DNA from: Melieria omissa
Lineage: Eukaryota; Arthropoda; Insecta; Diptera; Ulidiidae
Direction: 5' to 3'
NCBI GenBank assembly: GCA_963971225.1
Contig: OZ020267.1
Span: 37,603,854 to 37,667,853 of the forward strand
DNA length: 64,000 nucleotides
This document shows, in pieces, positions 32,382 through 43,639 of the stretch. Within the stretch, counting starts at the first letter, position 1. Each line of letters opens with the position of its first letter. Position numbers and translations under genes: made by a program. The notes below the pieces were generated by a model. That model did not search any database, was not told the DNA's origin, and saw only the letters and a program-made list of their open reading frames with translations.

Positions 32382-33097
32382 TTTGTGTGTGTGTGTTTGT
32401 ATGTAGTAGTGGAAGTAGTGGTGGGGTGTGGTCGACAGTGCGTTCTGCTTGCTGTGCGCTGTCGTTGCTGTCGGCTGTTGAGTTGAATTGTGTTTTGCAC
32501 AATGTGGCTGGGCATTGTTGTTGTTATTGTTGTTGTGCTGCAAATGAATTGATTGTCTTAACATCGGCTGGCGAGCAGGAAATAAGTTATGCTGTGCCAA
32601 CAAGAATTATTAGGTTGCTGTGTCATTGTGGGTGTTTAAATTAATTGCCGGCATTTGTGCATGAGTTGTAGTTGTAGTTGTTGTTGTTGTTATTGCTGCT
32701 GGCATGCGACTGGCACGCAGCATCGCATGGCACGCACGACAGCTGCTCAAAAGCTGACCGAAAGGATGAGATTTGCACTGATTTTGCTCGTTGCCATGAA
32801 GATTGAAATTGTGTCTTTGCCGAATATTGAATTAAAGTGGCCGAAGAAATTCAAATTAATTTAAGCCGATTAGGTTTTAGGTAAGTCGTAGTATTGGCAA
32901 AATGCTTACAACTAAATTGATGATCAACTATTATATGATAAATTGAGTGAATTGAGTATTGTGTTCAGATCAAAGATAGATTTAGTATTCGATTTGGAAT
33001 TGAGTAAAATTTAACAATGTGTGGGAGCAAGCAAGTTATAGTGAAATTGTCATAAGCAGTTTATGATTAGAGAGATAGATGGATTATGACTTAAACA
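32382..33097. other. No gene recognised; GT and GTT microsatellites
   Basis: GT-rich text at 32,382-32,405 continues the pre-insertion microsatellite. (GTT)n runs occur near 32,515-32,535 and 32,666-32,691. Open frames here are low-complexity. Confidence 0.5.
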
Positions 33098-33101
33098 TAT
33101 T

Positions 33102-33507
33102 GTTACGAAAATCCAAGTTCGTTTTGGATTGTGCTTGAAAATAAAACAACTTCAATTACTCAGCGCAAAACGCAGTCAGAAACCAACAATCACTTTATTT
33201 ACAGATTGACACATTGCTTGTATCTACACTTGTTACCACTTTGCTTATTCAACTCAGACTCGACCCCCTGCGCTGCACACTGCTGCCTTTTATACCTGTT
33301 TTCTTATCGCTTCGATGTTTCTTGCACATTCTAGTTGTACTTTCTATCTCGATTGTTCTAGCACAGCTCATCCCCTTTCACGAACCATCCTCGCCATATT
33401 ATAGCAAGCAAATTATAGCGAGTTTACCGTACTCCAAAGTGCATGCCTAAAAGTATGCTTGGAAAAGCATTCATGCATAGCAAAGCACAGAGTGCCTCAT
33501 CGTTTCA
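33102..33507 (-). mobile_element. Solo LTR of a Ty3/gypsy-type retrotransposon, copy 2 (minus strand)
   Basis: The 406-bp block runs from TGTTACGAAAA to CGTTTCA, is flanked by ATAT (33,098-33,101 and 33,508-33,511) and belongs to the same family and orientation as 25,997-26,411. On the minus strand it carries TATAAAAGG (33,286-33,294) and AATAAA (33,194-33,199). It keeps canonical TG...CA ends. No internal genes adjoin it. Small indels separate the two copies, so neither is a recent duplicate of the other. Confidence 0.87.
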
Positions 33508-33511
33508 ATAT

Positions 33512-34089
33512 TATCAGACTAAATTTTTACTACAGGTAACATAATTACGTAGTATTAGTGGAATCAATGGAACTTTAGTCCGTTCACTCATTGAACCAGT
33601 TTGAGCTCCTGACGAAGGTTGGAATAGGTTGCGAATGGAATAGATTGTAGAATGATTAAGTTGTCTAGCTGAGTCCTCCTTCTTCTTTATAGAAAATGCA
33701 GAACAAATGTAGAGAAGGTGAAGTGCTTTTTCTTGGTCATTTTCGTGCATATAGCTTTGACAGAAGTTATTAAATTCAACCTTGTATGCTCCTTTGTGCT
33801 CCTATTTATTTATTTATTTATTAAGTCTATGAATTAACAATTCTTACGGACTAATAACAATAAATACGCACCAAGTTCATTTAAAAAATTCAACTCAGTT
33901 ACTTAAAATTAACCTTTGGAGTGCTGTGTTAAAGCTCAATGAACAGTTTGTGCCTTTAGACATTGATTTGCGCTACCTCAATCAGTCTTCCTTGAGTCAC
34001 TCAACCTGTCCGGTAATTAATCAGTTAAATTTTTCTCAGAAGCTTTTAACTTATTTTATAGCGTCTTAGTATGTAAGAAGAACCTGTTA
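33512..34089. other. No gene recognised
   Basis: A 78-residue minus-strand frame at 33,514-33,750 shows no family I recognise. An (ATTT)n run lies at about 33,805-33,824. The rest is AT-rich. Confidence 0.45.
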
Positions 34090-34485
34090 CACCGTGCGAC
34101 AACATTTTCACACCGGAAAAATCGATATGGGCGTGAAACTAAAGACCAAACATAGTAATACTGTGTACTCAGTTTTTTCATTTCTACATACTTTGTTCTT
34201 TTAAAAGGACTTCAACATTTTGAAGGGGATGAAAAATAAAAAAAAATATAAAAAATACTTAACCTCGTTAGAATATGACGATATGCATATCAAATGAAAG
34301 AGAAAAGGCATAAGAACTTAACTAGGATTGATTTTTTATCCATTTATAAAAAAGGATATGAAAAATGTCCTTTGAAAAAATTTTAATCCTTTATATCCTT
34401 GAAAATTTATATAGAATTTTCTTGAAAAGTAAGTGTGTTAAAACCCAAAATCTCCTTGATCACTTGTCAAAATTTCATTACTCTA
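34090..34485 (-). repeat. Dispersed repeat family B, copy 3 (inverted)
   Basis: This is the reverse complement of copies 1 and 2. It contains ACACCGTGCGACAAC near 34,090, CGTGAAACTAAAGACCAAAC near 34,133, TTTATATCCTTGAAAATT near 34,390 and AACCCAAAATCTCCTTGATC near 34,441. Similarity to copy 2 continues to GACAAGTGATC and GAAATTTTGACA at the outer end, which helps place the family boundary. Confidence 0.85.
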
Positions 34486-34695
34486 ACTGTATTGTTTCGA
34501 AAATTATTTAAAAAAAGGCAGAACCTGCAATTCTAATGAAGTACAAAAATTCTAATTTATTTGTGTATCAGTGTTTTAAATAATAAAAAGATACAAAACC
34601 AATGAAGCGAGAATAATGAAAGTGTCATCTTTCTTTTCTCTTCTCGTCCATACAGAAGTCTCTTTGACAGAAGTCAGTAGAAAATACACTCATCC

Positions 34696-34870
34696 TTAAA
34701 AGCGCAACTTGGAATCACGCATAGCGACCCATGCAGATTTTGTTTGGAAGAAAGTTGCCTTCGTACATGCCAGAATGCGAACACTAGGAAGAGAATTGAA
34801 AAGATCTGTTTGAAACTGTTTTAAGAACAATGAAAGAGTTCCTAGATTATATTGGAGGATACAAACTTGT
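34696..34870 (+). pseudogene. LINE fragment: C-terminal zinc-knuckle region
   Basis: A frame reads SLKAQLGITHSDPCRFCLEE, then CLRTCQNANTRKRI and ICLKLF before a stop. The CRFC..E pattern followed by NTRKR matches the C-terminal Cys-rich tail found after RNase H in several fly LINEs. The second half of the Cys/His motif is altered. It is a short, isolated, dead fragment just upstream of another LINE relic. Confidence 0.6.
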
Positions 34871-34879
34871 CCAGTAAGG

Positions 34880-36400
34880 AAGAGGGAGGGAACGGGCTAT
34901 CTGCTAATCCCGCCAAAACTGGTATGGTTCTTTTTACCAGGAGGGGGAAGCTTGATAGAGTCATTCTGCCCATAGTCAAGGGGTCACCATTCAGCTATCC
35001 AAAGAGGTGAAATATCTGGGATGATGATAAACTCCTTTGGAAATCTCACGTAGAACTAAAGACATCGAAAGCACTGTCGGCTTGCCAATGCAAGGTGTAG
35101 GCAATGCAGAGGTGTTTTGGGAAAACGTGGGGTCTTTTCCCTAGCAAGATCCTCTGGATCTACAAAGCTATGATCCATCATCTTCTATGCATCGGTAGTC
35201 TGTATGAGCAGGTTCTCTCTTGCAGGGGTTATGTTGTTGGGGTTATGTTGTACGGGAGCCTTCCCAACTACTTCTGGCCCATCGCTAGATGCCTTGGTGA
35301 GCCTTACTCCACTTGATGTTTTCATCCAAGGAGAGGCCCTTAAGGCCATCCGAAGACTAAAACACAGTGGCCGGTGGTATGGCGCTTGTCCGGCATTGGA
35401 CAATTGTGCTGGCACCGACATTGACCTCACAGTCATGTCCATGCCCCTCGACTCCATGCCTACAATTTTCATACTGAAAAAGCGGTACATAGTGTTGTTG
35501 CCTGAGGCTCACTCTTGGTCGGTTTCTGAGGATGAGTCCGGTAAACACTGCTTCTGTATATTCACGGACGGCTCCAGAACGGAAGAAGGTTCTGGCTCTG
35601 GGGTCTTCGTTGAATCCACGGGGACTAGACGGTTCTTTGCCCTAGGCTCGCACGCATCTGTGTTTCAGGCAGAGGTGCATGCGATACTTGAGGCAATGAA
35701 CTTTGTCATAGAGAGCTGGTGGAGAGGCAGGTCTATCTGTGTCTGTAGCGACAGCCAAGCTGCGCTTATGACCTCGGACAGCCCTCTAACCACCTCTATG
35801 CTAGTCAAGTCCTGCAAATCCAGGCTTAATTATGTCCGCATATACAATAGCCTGATGCTGACTTGGGTCCCGGGACACGCAGGAATTGCGGGTAACGAGA
35901 CCTCGGATTCCTTAGCTAGAATGGGCTCAGAGGCTGATTTTGTCGGCCCTGAGCCTGTTCTGCCACTCCCATCTGCAGTCATTAAAGCCACTGTTAACGA
36001 ATGGGTCCCTATGACCCAGGAGCGAGCATGGCAGGTTGAGAGCGGCCGCAGGTGGACGAAAGTTATGCTTCCCGCTATATCCAAAAAAGGCTCACAGTTT
36101 CTTTTGTCACTAGGCAGAAGGGACTGCAGGCGGATGGTCGGGTTAATGACGGGCCATTTTCTATGGGCAAAGTACATGGAAATGGTAGGCATGTCTGACA
36201 GTGCCCTATGTCCTGCTTGTGGGGAGGACGTTGAGACGGCGGAGCACTTCCTGTGTCTCTGCCCCGCGTTCGCTCGTATCAGGTTTGAGACGTTTGGCAC
36301 TGATGTGCTAAGAAGCGACCGCCTCGGCTCCTTGGCACCCCAGGATCTATGAAGGTTTCTTCGGAAATCGGGTAGATTTAAAGCATATTAACAGAGAACA
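34880..36400 (+). mobile_element. 5'-truncated LINE with RNase H domain (I/LOA-like group)
   Basis: This is a + strand non-LTR retrotransposon remnant. Its left part shows decayed reverse-transcriptase thumb text (NPAKTGMVLFTRRGK, KEVKYLG, FGKTWGLFPSKILWIYKAMI) with frameshifts. Its right part has an RNase H and zinc-knuckle frame. The 5' two thirds are missing. I could not fix the exact 3' end, which is probably near 36,420 because a foldback repeat starts at 36,481. No target duplication was found. Confidence 0.75.
35204..36352 (+). pseudogene. LINE polyprotein fragment: RNase H and C-terminal zinc knuckle
   Basis: The frame is open for 382 codons. After GAFPTTSGPSLDALVSLTPL, the end of the polymerase part, comes a complete RNase H domain. 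It has CIFTDGSRTEEGSG (Asp 122), VFQAEVHAIL (Glu 157), ICVCSDSQAALM (Asp 183) and TWVPGHAGIAGNETSDSLA (His 225, Asp 235). All four catalytic acids are present. A knuckle CPACGEDVETAEHFLCLCP follows near residues 335-355. The stop at 36,350-36,352 (TGA) is probably a mutated Trp codon, since element-like text continues in frame as RFLRKSGRFKAY. The reading start lies in junk between polymerase remnants and is not a true start. RNase H in a LINE points to the I/LOA-type groups rather than R1. Confidence 0.8.
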
Positions 36401-36480
36401 AGTCGTAGTACAATGGACGTATAATTGTCTGAGTGCTGCGCTTGTCAGATCGTTCCGTCAAGAGGGGGGGGGGGGCTGAA

Positions 36481-36898
36481 TTTCCGTGGCGCCGCCATTT
36501 GATGATGTTTTTAGATAGATTGACCGAAAATAAATCGAAAATGAGGACTAAAATTTTTCGATATCTAGCTTCGTTTTCGAGATATCGAGGTTCAAAATTT
36601 TTATATTGCCATATTGTGCACACCTGACTGTTGCCTGATGTGGTGGTGACTCCCATGAGGGTTATTTTTTTAGCGCCCGGCCGACTTATTGCCAAGAAAA
36701 CTATGGCTTTTCGGAAAACTGTATTCACCTCTGGGATTGCGAAAAAAAACGCAAATTTTAAACTTTGAGCGAAATTTTAAACTTTGAAGCTCGATATCTC
36801 GAAAACGAAGCGAGATATCGAAAAATTGTATTCGTCACTTTCGACTTATTTTTGGTCGATCTATCTAAAGACACCCTCAAATGGCGGCGCCACGGAAA
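36481..36898. mobile_element. Foldback repeat with about 120-bp inverted arms
   Basis: The left arm (36,481-36,603) and right arm (36,772-36,898) are inverted copies. They share TTTCCGTGGCGCCGCCATTT at the outside, then TAGATAGAT, and TCGTTTTCGAGATATCGA further in. The middle of about 170 bp is unrelated. No transposase or clear target duplication was seen. It follows a G run (36,463-36,474) just beyond the LINE remnant. Confidence 0.85.
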
Positions 36899-39129
36899 CC
36901 GTAGTCGTGCCAGGAAGAGGGACGCGACACAATAGTTCAATAGTTCACGCAGTGTCTCGACTACGGTACCTAATCTAATTGCAACTCAACCTTTCTGCGC
37001 TTCTAAAGAAGCAAAGATTACAGAAACTGCCAAAGTTTAGTGTGGAAGGTATTATTTTGCTGTTTGAAAACGGCAAAAGGTCATCAAACAACAAAATAAA
37101 TAGTTTGCTTTAAATATAAAATAATTGATTACTAAAAACGATGCCTCAAAAGTCTTCTCTCTGTCTGCAATTACTGAAAAATTCATCTTTAAGATTAACT
37201 ACAAACCATTTAAATCTTTTTTTGTATTAATTAAGAATTAGTAAGTCAATAAAAATAAATTTTTAGGCTCTCAATCTATTAAAAACTTCCTATAATTGCA
37301 GTGTGATTGCATGAACTTTGAAGTAGAGCCTCTAAATTGTGTCCTCTTTAATGCTTTCAACTTGATTATTTGTTCTAAAAGTAAAAAAATTAAAAAAAAT
37401 CAGCATTACACAACTAAAAACATTGCAAAACCAAAAAAAAACACGCAAAGTTCAGTAAGTGGAAACTTTGATTTGCTGGCGTTTATAAACAACACCGGCA
37501 CCGCGCAGCGTATGGCTGTAACTTTTGCAACTTTTAAGTGCAACTTATGCGTCATAATGGGCCCAGCAAACCACAAGCGGCGCGAACGCCAACAGCGAAA
37601 ACAGGCAACTGCGGCAAGTTGCGCAGCTTCCCACGCATTGCACACAGCTGGCGCTGCGAAGCCAGCCAAGCGCCAAAAAAGTGCAGCGCCCCTTCCCCGC
37701 GTCCGAACCGAATCTCGACCGCGCGCCGACCCAGTTGCAAAGCGGCAAAGCAAACCCGGCACTTCCGCAATTGTGAACTTTTCGAGCCGCACTCGAAGTG
37801 CCAACATTACAATTACTCGTGTGCGTCTCTATGTGTGTGTTGTGCGCGTGTGTGTGTTTGTGTGCATTAGAGCCGCTTGGCAGCTGCACGGCGCACTTTT
37901 AAGCGCTTTCTTGTGCGCTTTATTGCACCACTTGTGCATTTTTTATGCGCTTCGGTTCAATGCAATTTTTGCTTGATTTCTTTATGTGTGTGATTTTTCT
38001 AAGCAATAATTTTTTGCCACCAATGCGCACAATGTCAGTCGCGCTGGCAGAGCGGTGGCTGCTTGCAATTGACGTCACATTCGAGTGCACACTTGTGGCA
38101 AACAAGTGCAGTGCAGCCTCTCAGCGCTTCGCTCCGCCCGGCGACATATGCGTTGAATGGCTGCGTTGTGGCTGTGCGGCGACGGCGACTGGGGTGAAAG
38201 CTGCAACTGCGAGTTGTTGTTTGTGTTGCCACTCAAACACTTCTGTTCAATTGCTTTTTACAGCTTCCAAACAATTTGATTTAATTCCATGTAGCAAAAT
38301 AACACAAAAAAATTAAAAAAAAACAGAAAGATGAAAGACGAAGTTGCAGCACAGGAAATCCCAGTGACAAGAGTGCTTCGAGTGATTTTCGTCGCATGCG
38401 ATCAATTCGCAATTCGCAACTTTTGCACATGAACGTTGCAACATGTTGTCAGCTGCTTGGTTGGCTGCCTAAATGACGGCAATAGTGCTCAGCAATGTCG
38501 AAGCTGACGCCAACAGCGACGCTGGCATCAACGACGACGACAACGCTGATTTCATCATAACCTATAAAAACATTTTATGAAATTGCACACATAGAAAAAA
38601 AGTCATCAGCATAGAGTGGAGATGCTGGCAAAACCACTGCTTTGTATGACAGGAGTGTGTAAAAAATTGCCAGCACACCGCTTGCGTTGGCGTTGGGCTT
38701 CGGTTGCTGTTGATTGCGCGAGGAGCGCGCAGGCGGCGTGCAAACGGTTGAGGTGTATTTATTTGAAGGCGAATGTGTGGGTTGCTACACACACATAGAT
38801 ATATTTATATTTATAAGTGTGTGTGTACAGCATAACTTTGCATAGTTGCAAGTGCCTTTGCATGTCAGTGAGAGCGCAAAGTTGATGTGCAGCTGACTGA
38901 CGACGAGGCGAGCGGGCAGCTTAGTGGCAATTGAGAGGTTCTTTGCACTCATGCGAAACATTTGTTAAAAACTTATTTAGTGCAAGGCGAAGCAAATTCT
39001 ATACAATTTGGCAGCATGTACCCTGAGCTGGGGGATGGTTGGCAAAAATCCAAAGGAAACAAATTTTTTAGGACTTTTGTGCTAAAATTCACACCTTTTA
39101 TTTAAATGTTTGTGTTTGTATATGAAAAA
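36899..39129. other. Mostly single-copy-looking island, no gene recognised
   Basis: The AT-rich part to about 37,400 is featureless. From 37,480 to 38,950 GC rises, with many CAG, GTGC and AAGTGC words and a GT run near 37,830-37,865. Long open frames overlap on both strands (for example 37,296-37,976 +). Their residues are low-complexity and they conflict with each other, so I do not call a gene. The texture resembles intronic regulatory DNA of flies. Confidence 0.5.
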
Positions 39130-41110
39130 AAGCTTTGCAGAAACAAAATATGGCTCACAGTTGAACTACTTTATTCATTGTACAAGTAGTAGAACTCTTT
39201 AGGTTTCGGGAAGGGGCCGAAATGGGTTGCCAATTTTTCACGGGAAAGCTGAGAGAAAATGTGTAAAAGTTTGACTTTGAGAAGATTTTACTTTTTCAAA
39301 ATCATTTCAACTGTCTTTAATTCTTAAAGCAAAAAAGAAAAGTTGAACTCTTCAGCTTTTGGATGAGGAGCGACATGGGTTGATAATTTCTGACGAGAAA
39401 TCAGAACAAAAAATTTTTAAGTTTGACTTTGAAAAGAATTTACTTTTCAAAATTGTTAAACTGTCTTCTGTCCCTAAAGCATTCATTGTTGTGTAGAACT
39501 CTCCAGGTTTCGAAAGGTTTCGATTGGTTGGAAAAATATGTTGAAGTTTGACTTTCAGGAGACTTTACTTTTTCAAAATCGTTTAACTGCCTTTAGTTCC
39601 TAAAGCAGGAAGGCTAACTATCTGAAATTTAGTTCATTGTGTAGTTGAACTCTTCAGCTTTCGGATGAGAAGCGACATTGGTTAATAATTTCTGACGGGA
39701 AATCAGAAAAAAACATTTTTATGTTGGACTTAAAAAAAATGAATTTTTCATAATTGTTCAACTGTCTTTAGTTTCAAAAGCAAAAGGGCTAACTAGCTAA
39801 AATTTAGTTTACACAAAAAACTTTGCAGCTTTCGGATGAAAAGCGGCATAGGTTGATAATTTCTCACAGGAAATCAGAAAAAAATGTGGAAGTTTGACTT
39901 TGAAAAGAATGAACTTTTTCAAAATTGTTCTGTCTGTCTTTACTTCTAAAATCATAAGGGCTAACTAGCTGAAATGTAGTTCGTTGTGTTGTTGATCTGG
40001 GAGTTTTTGAAAATAGATCCAAATTCGTTGCTAATTTTTCACGAGAAATTATAGAAAACAAAGTTTTAAGTTTGACTTTGAGGGGAATCAAATGTTTAAA
40101 AGTTTTTCAACTGTCTTCAGTTCCTATACCAGGAGAGCTAACTAGTTGAAATTTAGTTCATTGTACAGTAGAACTTTTCAGCTTTCGGAGGAGGGGTGAC
40201 ATTGTTGCAAAGTTTTAACGAGAAATCAGAGAATTAATTTTTAAGTTTGACTTTGAAAAGAATTAACTTTTTCAAAATTGTTCAACTGTATTTAGTTCCT
40301 TAAGCAAAATGGCTTATAAGCTGAAATTTTGTTCATTGTGTAGTTGAACTCTTCAGCTTTCGGATGAAGAGCGACATGGGTTGATAATTTCTGACGGGAA
40401 ATCAGAGACAAAAATATTGCACTTTGACTTTGAGACGATTTAACTTTTCCAAAATCGCTTTCAGTTCCTAAAGCAGAAGCCCTTCAGTTCCTAAAGATTA
40501 ATTTTATAGTTGAATTTTACAGCTTTCGAAAGAGGAGCGATTTGAGTTGCTAATTTCTGAAAAGAAATCAGATAAAAAATGTTAAAGTTTTACTTTGAGA
40601 AAATGTAACTTTTTCAAAATTGTTTAACTGTCTTCAGTTCCTATACGAAGAGAGCTAACGAGCTGAAATTTGGTTCATTTTGCAGTAGAACTCTCCAGTT
40701 TTCAGGATGAAGATAACAAAAAAAGTTTAAGTTTGACTTTAAGAAAAATTAACTTTTCCAAAACCTTTCAACTGCTTTCAGTTCCTAAAGCAGAAAAAAT
40801 AGCTGAAATTTCATTAATTGTTTAGTCGAACTCTCTTGTTTTCAGAAGACATGGGTTTCCAATTGTTGACGGGAAATCAGAGAAAAACAATAACCATAAA
40901 AAAATTGACATTTTCAAAATCTTTCAATTGTTTTCAGTTCCTAAACCACGAAGCTAAAAATCCGTTCATTGTGTCGTAAAATGTTATAGCTTTTTAAAAT
41001 GGGGCGACCAGAACTGCCTATATCCTACAGGAAAGTAGACAAAAACAATGATGGAGGAGAACTTCGAAAAAATTAACTTTTTTCAAAATTGTTTGGCAAA
41101 ATGGGTCGTC
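39130..41110. repeat. Tandem array of about 12 units of roughly 170 bp
   Basis: A diverged unit recurs with landmarks in fixed order: TTTAGTTCATTGTGTAGTTG, AACTCTTCAGCTTTCGGATG, GATAATTTCTGACGGGAAAT, TTTGACTTTGAAAAGAAT and CTGTCTTTAGTTCCTAAAGC. Successive starts lie near 39,165, 39,335, 39,480, 39,640, 39,805, 39,977, 40,150, 40,325, 40,495, 40,668, 40,810 and 40,960. It is satellite-like in unit length but short and old. No coding frame survives across units. Confidence 0.88.
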
Positions 41111-41690
41111 AATATTTCAAAGAAATCTGTCTGGTTTCTCTGAGAAAATTGTTAAAGAGTGGCTTTATGTAAAGTGTCTTTCCTGAAGGCTGTCATTTCA
41201 CTGTCTAAGTCTGAACTGAAATTCCTTTTCATACTTAAGAAAAATTGAAAAGCTTTGTACATTCAGAAACGCTGCAACCTTCAATCATAAGTTTGATATC
41301 GATTCGGTTCATTATGATATTTCAATTCCTCCGATCGTGTCTACTAGTGGATGGTCTAGTGAAATCACTCACACTGGTGCCACTTTATAAATGTTATGCA
41401 ACTTAGTAACCTTATTGCATTTCACATGTTGCTAAAGCTTCACTAAACCTTTTAAGTAGCATTGACACATTGATCAGAATTATTGCAATGAAAACCCTAA
41501 ATAATGACAAAGAAAAATACCACTTATCCAATTGAATAAATAATTCTAGGAGGCACTGATTTTCTGAAGAAAAGGATAACTTCTTCCTTGTAGCCACTTT
41601 GCGAGTTGAAGGAAGGCAGGAAGCAAGTACTGGGTGCATGTTTACTATGACTTTGAAATTGGTCATCAATCTTCTTCTACATTTTTCTTC
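41111..41690. other. No gene recognised
   Basis: AT-rich sequence following the array, with no supported feature. Confidence 0.5.
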
Positions 41691-41693
41691 TAC

Positions 41694-42030
41694 CTTAGGT
41701 TAGGTTAGGTTAGATTAGGTAGGTACGGAAGTGTGTATGCGGCCGGATCGTTATTCCACTCGCAATCCCTTCTTATGGTATTCTGGAGCTAACCAACAGT
41801 CTCAGTCAAGGAGAGCAGATTCGAGATTTCAACTTTTGCCACGCAAGCCAGGTCTGTCAGGATTCTTGACCCTAAGGTGCGGAGTTTCTTCTACCTTCTT
41901 CTCCCTAGATCCGGACAGGCATAGAGGAAGTGGAAGATGATTTGTTTCTCGTTTGGGTTTTCGCTGTTGTGGCACCAGATTTTGCAGGGGAAAAGCCTCG
42001 TTCCGGGGTCCTCTGTTTAAGATGTTTGCT
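41694..42030 (-). pseudogene. Possible LINE C-terminal fragment with (CCTAA)n tail
   Basis: On the minus strand near 41,890-41,985 the text reads KIWCHNSENPNEKQIIFHFLY and then ACPDLGRRR, a degenerate version of the C-x2-C...H...CP knuckle of RNase H-bearing LINEs. The fragment ends leftwards in a (CCTAA)n run at 41,694-41,722. Telomere-like pentamers of this kind are scattered through fly DNA, and here they may be a retrotransposon tail. The match is weak. Confidence 0.4.
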
Positions 42031-43422
42031 GATCTGTTCTCATCTGGGACAGACTGATCTGCATCTTTAACCAGCTCTTGATTGAGTTTAGAGGAGTGTG
42101 AACTGTCAACGCTTCACTCTCATGCAGAGGGGATCCTCTCCGTGTCAGCTCATTGTTGGGCTCCGTCACACAAATCAGGGTAACTCTGATTCGATAATCC
42201 AGCTCTGTGAGCAATTTTCTGCACTTGTAAACTAGTTTAGAAGTAATAATAAACGAGTTCAGTGCTTTTAATCGACGTGGCATAGGTACCTGATTTCCAT
42301 CTTTTTGAGAAAAGCATGAATTCTTGGACGCTTGCAAATCTGAAAGACACTTGCAACATTTGCGAGTCGAATTGAGATGCTCAGCCCCAGCTGTCCGAAG
42401 AGGCTTTCTGACTGCTTTAAGACAGCGTTTGCAATTCTGTTTTGCCTCAAAAAGCAGCTTAATTTAGTAGTGTTTTTCGCTTCCTTTCGTGCAAATTCAG
42501 TTTTATTCAGTTCAAGTCATGTTCAATGCAGTTTCATTCAATTCAAGTCTGCAGCCTTAATCCAACTGAATGGTTAAACGTGTATAACCTAAAATATTAA
42601 AGAATTTTACCAAGTCACACACACAAATAAGCAACATCATTAACGTTCGCCATGGATGTCCCTGAACTTGCACCCGGAGTGGCCAGCAAACCAGCAAAGA
42701 GCTTCGACGAACTCATTAAATGCGCTGCAAATGACAACAAAGCGGAATTACATTCCGCAACACGCGAAACGGCGACAGCTGTTGCAACATTTTGCAAAAT
42801 TGCATGACAGAAAATTGGAAAAACAGCATCAGCAACCAGCAACCAGCCAGCAAAACAGTCAACTAGCCAACGAAATAATAACACTCAACCAAATGCCAAA
42901 ACAGTGCACAAGTTGCGCGCCAAGCAACTGTCGGACGCACAACTGCGACAAATGTGTCCGAGCTGCCACTTTACGCAACTGTGCGCAATTATTTGACGCG
43001 CAGAATAAAAGTGCTACAGTCACAAAGCCAAGTAAACACACACACACACACACTAACTATGTAAATTCATTAAATTGCGGGCGGATGTGTGTCAGAGTGA
43101 GTGGCGCGGAAGTGGTCGCAATTACAAACGTGGCGCGCCACACCACATAAATTGCTCATTGTTGCCTCTTAAATGCGCGGTTAATGCAATAATTCCGAAT
43201 TGCACACTGGCGGACGTGAGCGTCGCTTGGCAAATGCGGCGCCAGTGACAGCTGTAACGACACATTGCGCGCGGAGTGGAGTGGAGCGTGAAACGATCGC
43301 GGTTCGTTTTGTCGGTTTTGGGATTTATTTATGTGCGAGAGGGTTTGAGCGAATTTTTGGAAATTTAAAATACATGAGGATGGATTAATAAGCATTTAGA
43401 AAATCTTTTAATAGGTCCGAGT
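42031..43422. other. No firm gene; CAG/CAAC-rich island
   Basis: Mixed sequence to about 42,600, then a CAAC/GCGC-rich island with (CA)n at 43,036-43,051. A 51-codon frame with a good start context (GTTCGCCATGG, 42,652-42,807) encodes an acidic, Ala-rich peptide (MDVPELAPGVASKPAKSFDE...). I cannot assign it to any family and regard it as probably fortuitous. Confidence 0.45.
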
Positions 43423-43557
43423 CAGTGGCGCAGACAGGATTTCATTTTTAGGGAGCTTTGAGTACAACTTTTGAGCTCAATACTATTGGGAATCTTATTT
43501 TGTACCAACAATTTCTGTATTTGAGGAGTTGAACCCCGGCCCCTGGCTGCGCCACTG
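43423..43557. mobile_element. 135-bp hAT-like MITE
   Basis: The inverted ends CAGTGGCGCAGACAGG (43,423) and, on the other strand, CAGTGGCGCAGCCAGG (ending 43,557) differ at one of 16 positions. The flanking octamers GTCCGAGT (43,415-43,422) and GTTAGAGT (43,558-43,565) agree at six of eight, an aged 8-bp duplication as made by hAT elements. The interior contains AATACTATTGGGAATCTTAT, related text of which recurs near 57,515 and 60,725. Confidence 0.8.
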
Positions 43558-43639
43558 GTTAGAGTATTGGAATAAGAGAATTCTTTGAAGTTTTGGCTGT
43601 TCGCTGGAATATTGCGGAATTTAGTCTCTTGAAAAAAGT

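Noticed and set aside
25997..33507. One full-length LTR retrotransposon spanning the two LTRs
   Set aside because: Each LTR has its own ATAT duplication, and the DNA between them contains unrelated elements and no gag or pol.
33514..33750. 78-codon minus-strand frame after the solo LTR
   Set aside because: No motif recognised and no conserved start or neighbours. It may be a fragment of an unknown element.
37296..37976. 226-codon frame on the + strand
   Set aside because: Overlapped by open frames on the other strand, low-complexity, no domain recognised, no splice or start support.
39130..41110. CRISPR-like array
   Set aside because: The units are long, diverged and tandem without unique spacers, and the DNA is eukaryotic.
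41694..41722. (TTAGG)n resembling insect telomere repeats
   Set aside because: Only a few units, and such runs are scattered in fly DNA while flies lack TTAGG telomeres. More likely a retrotransposon tail or a simple repeat.
42652..42807. 51-codon frame with good start context
   Set aside because: Too short to judge, with no recognised family and conflicting frames on both strands. Mentioned in the island entry only.
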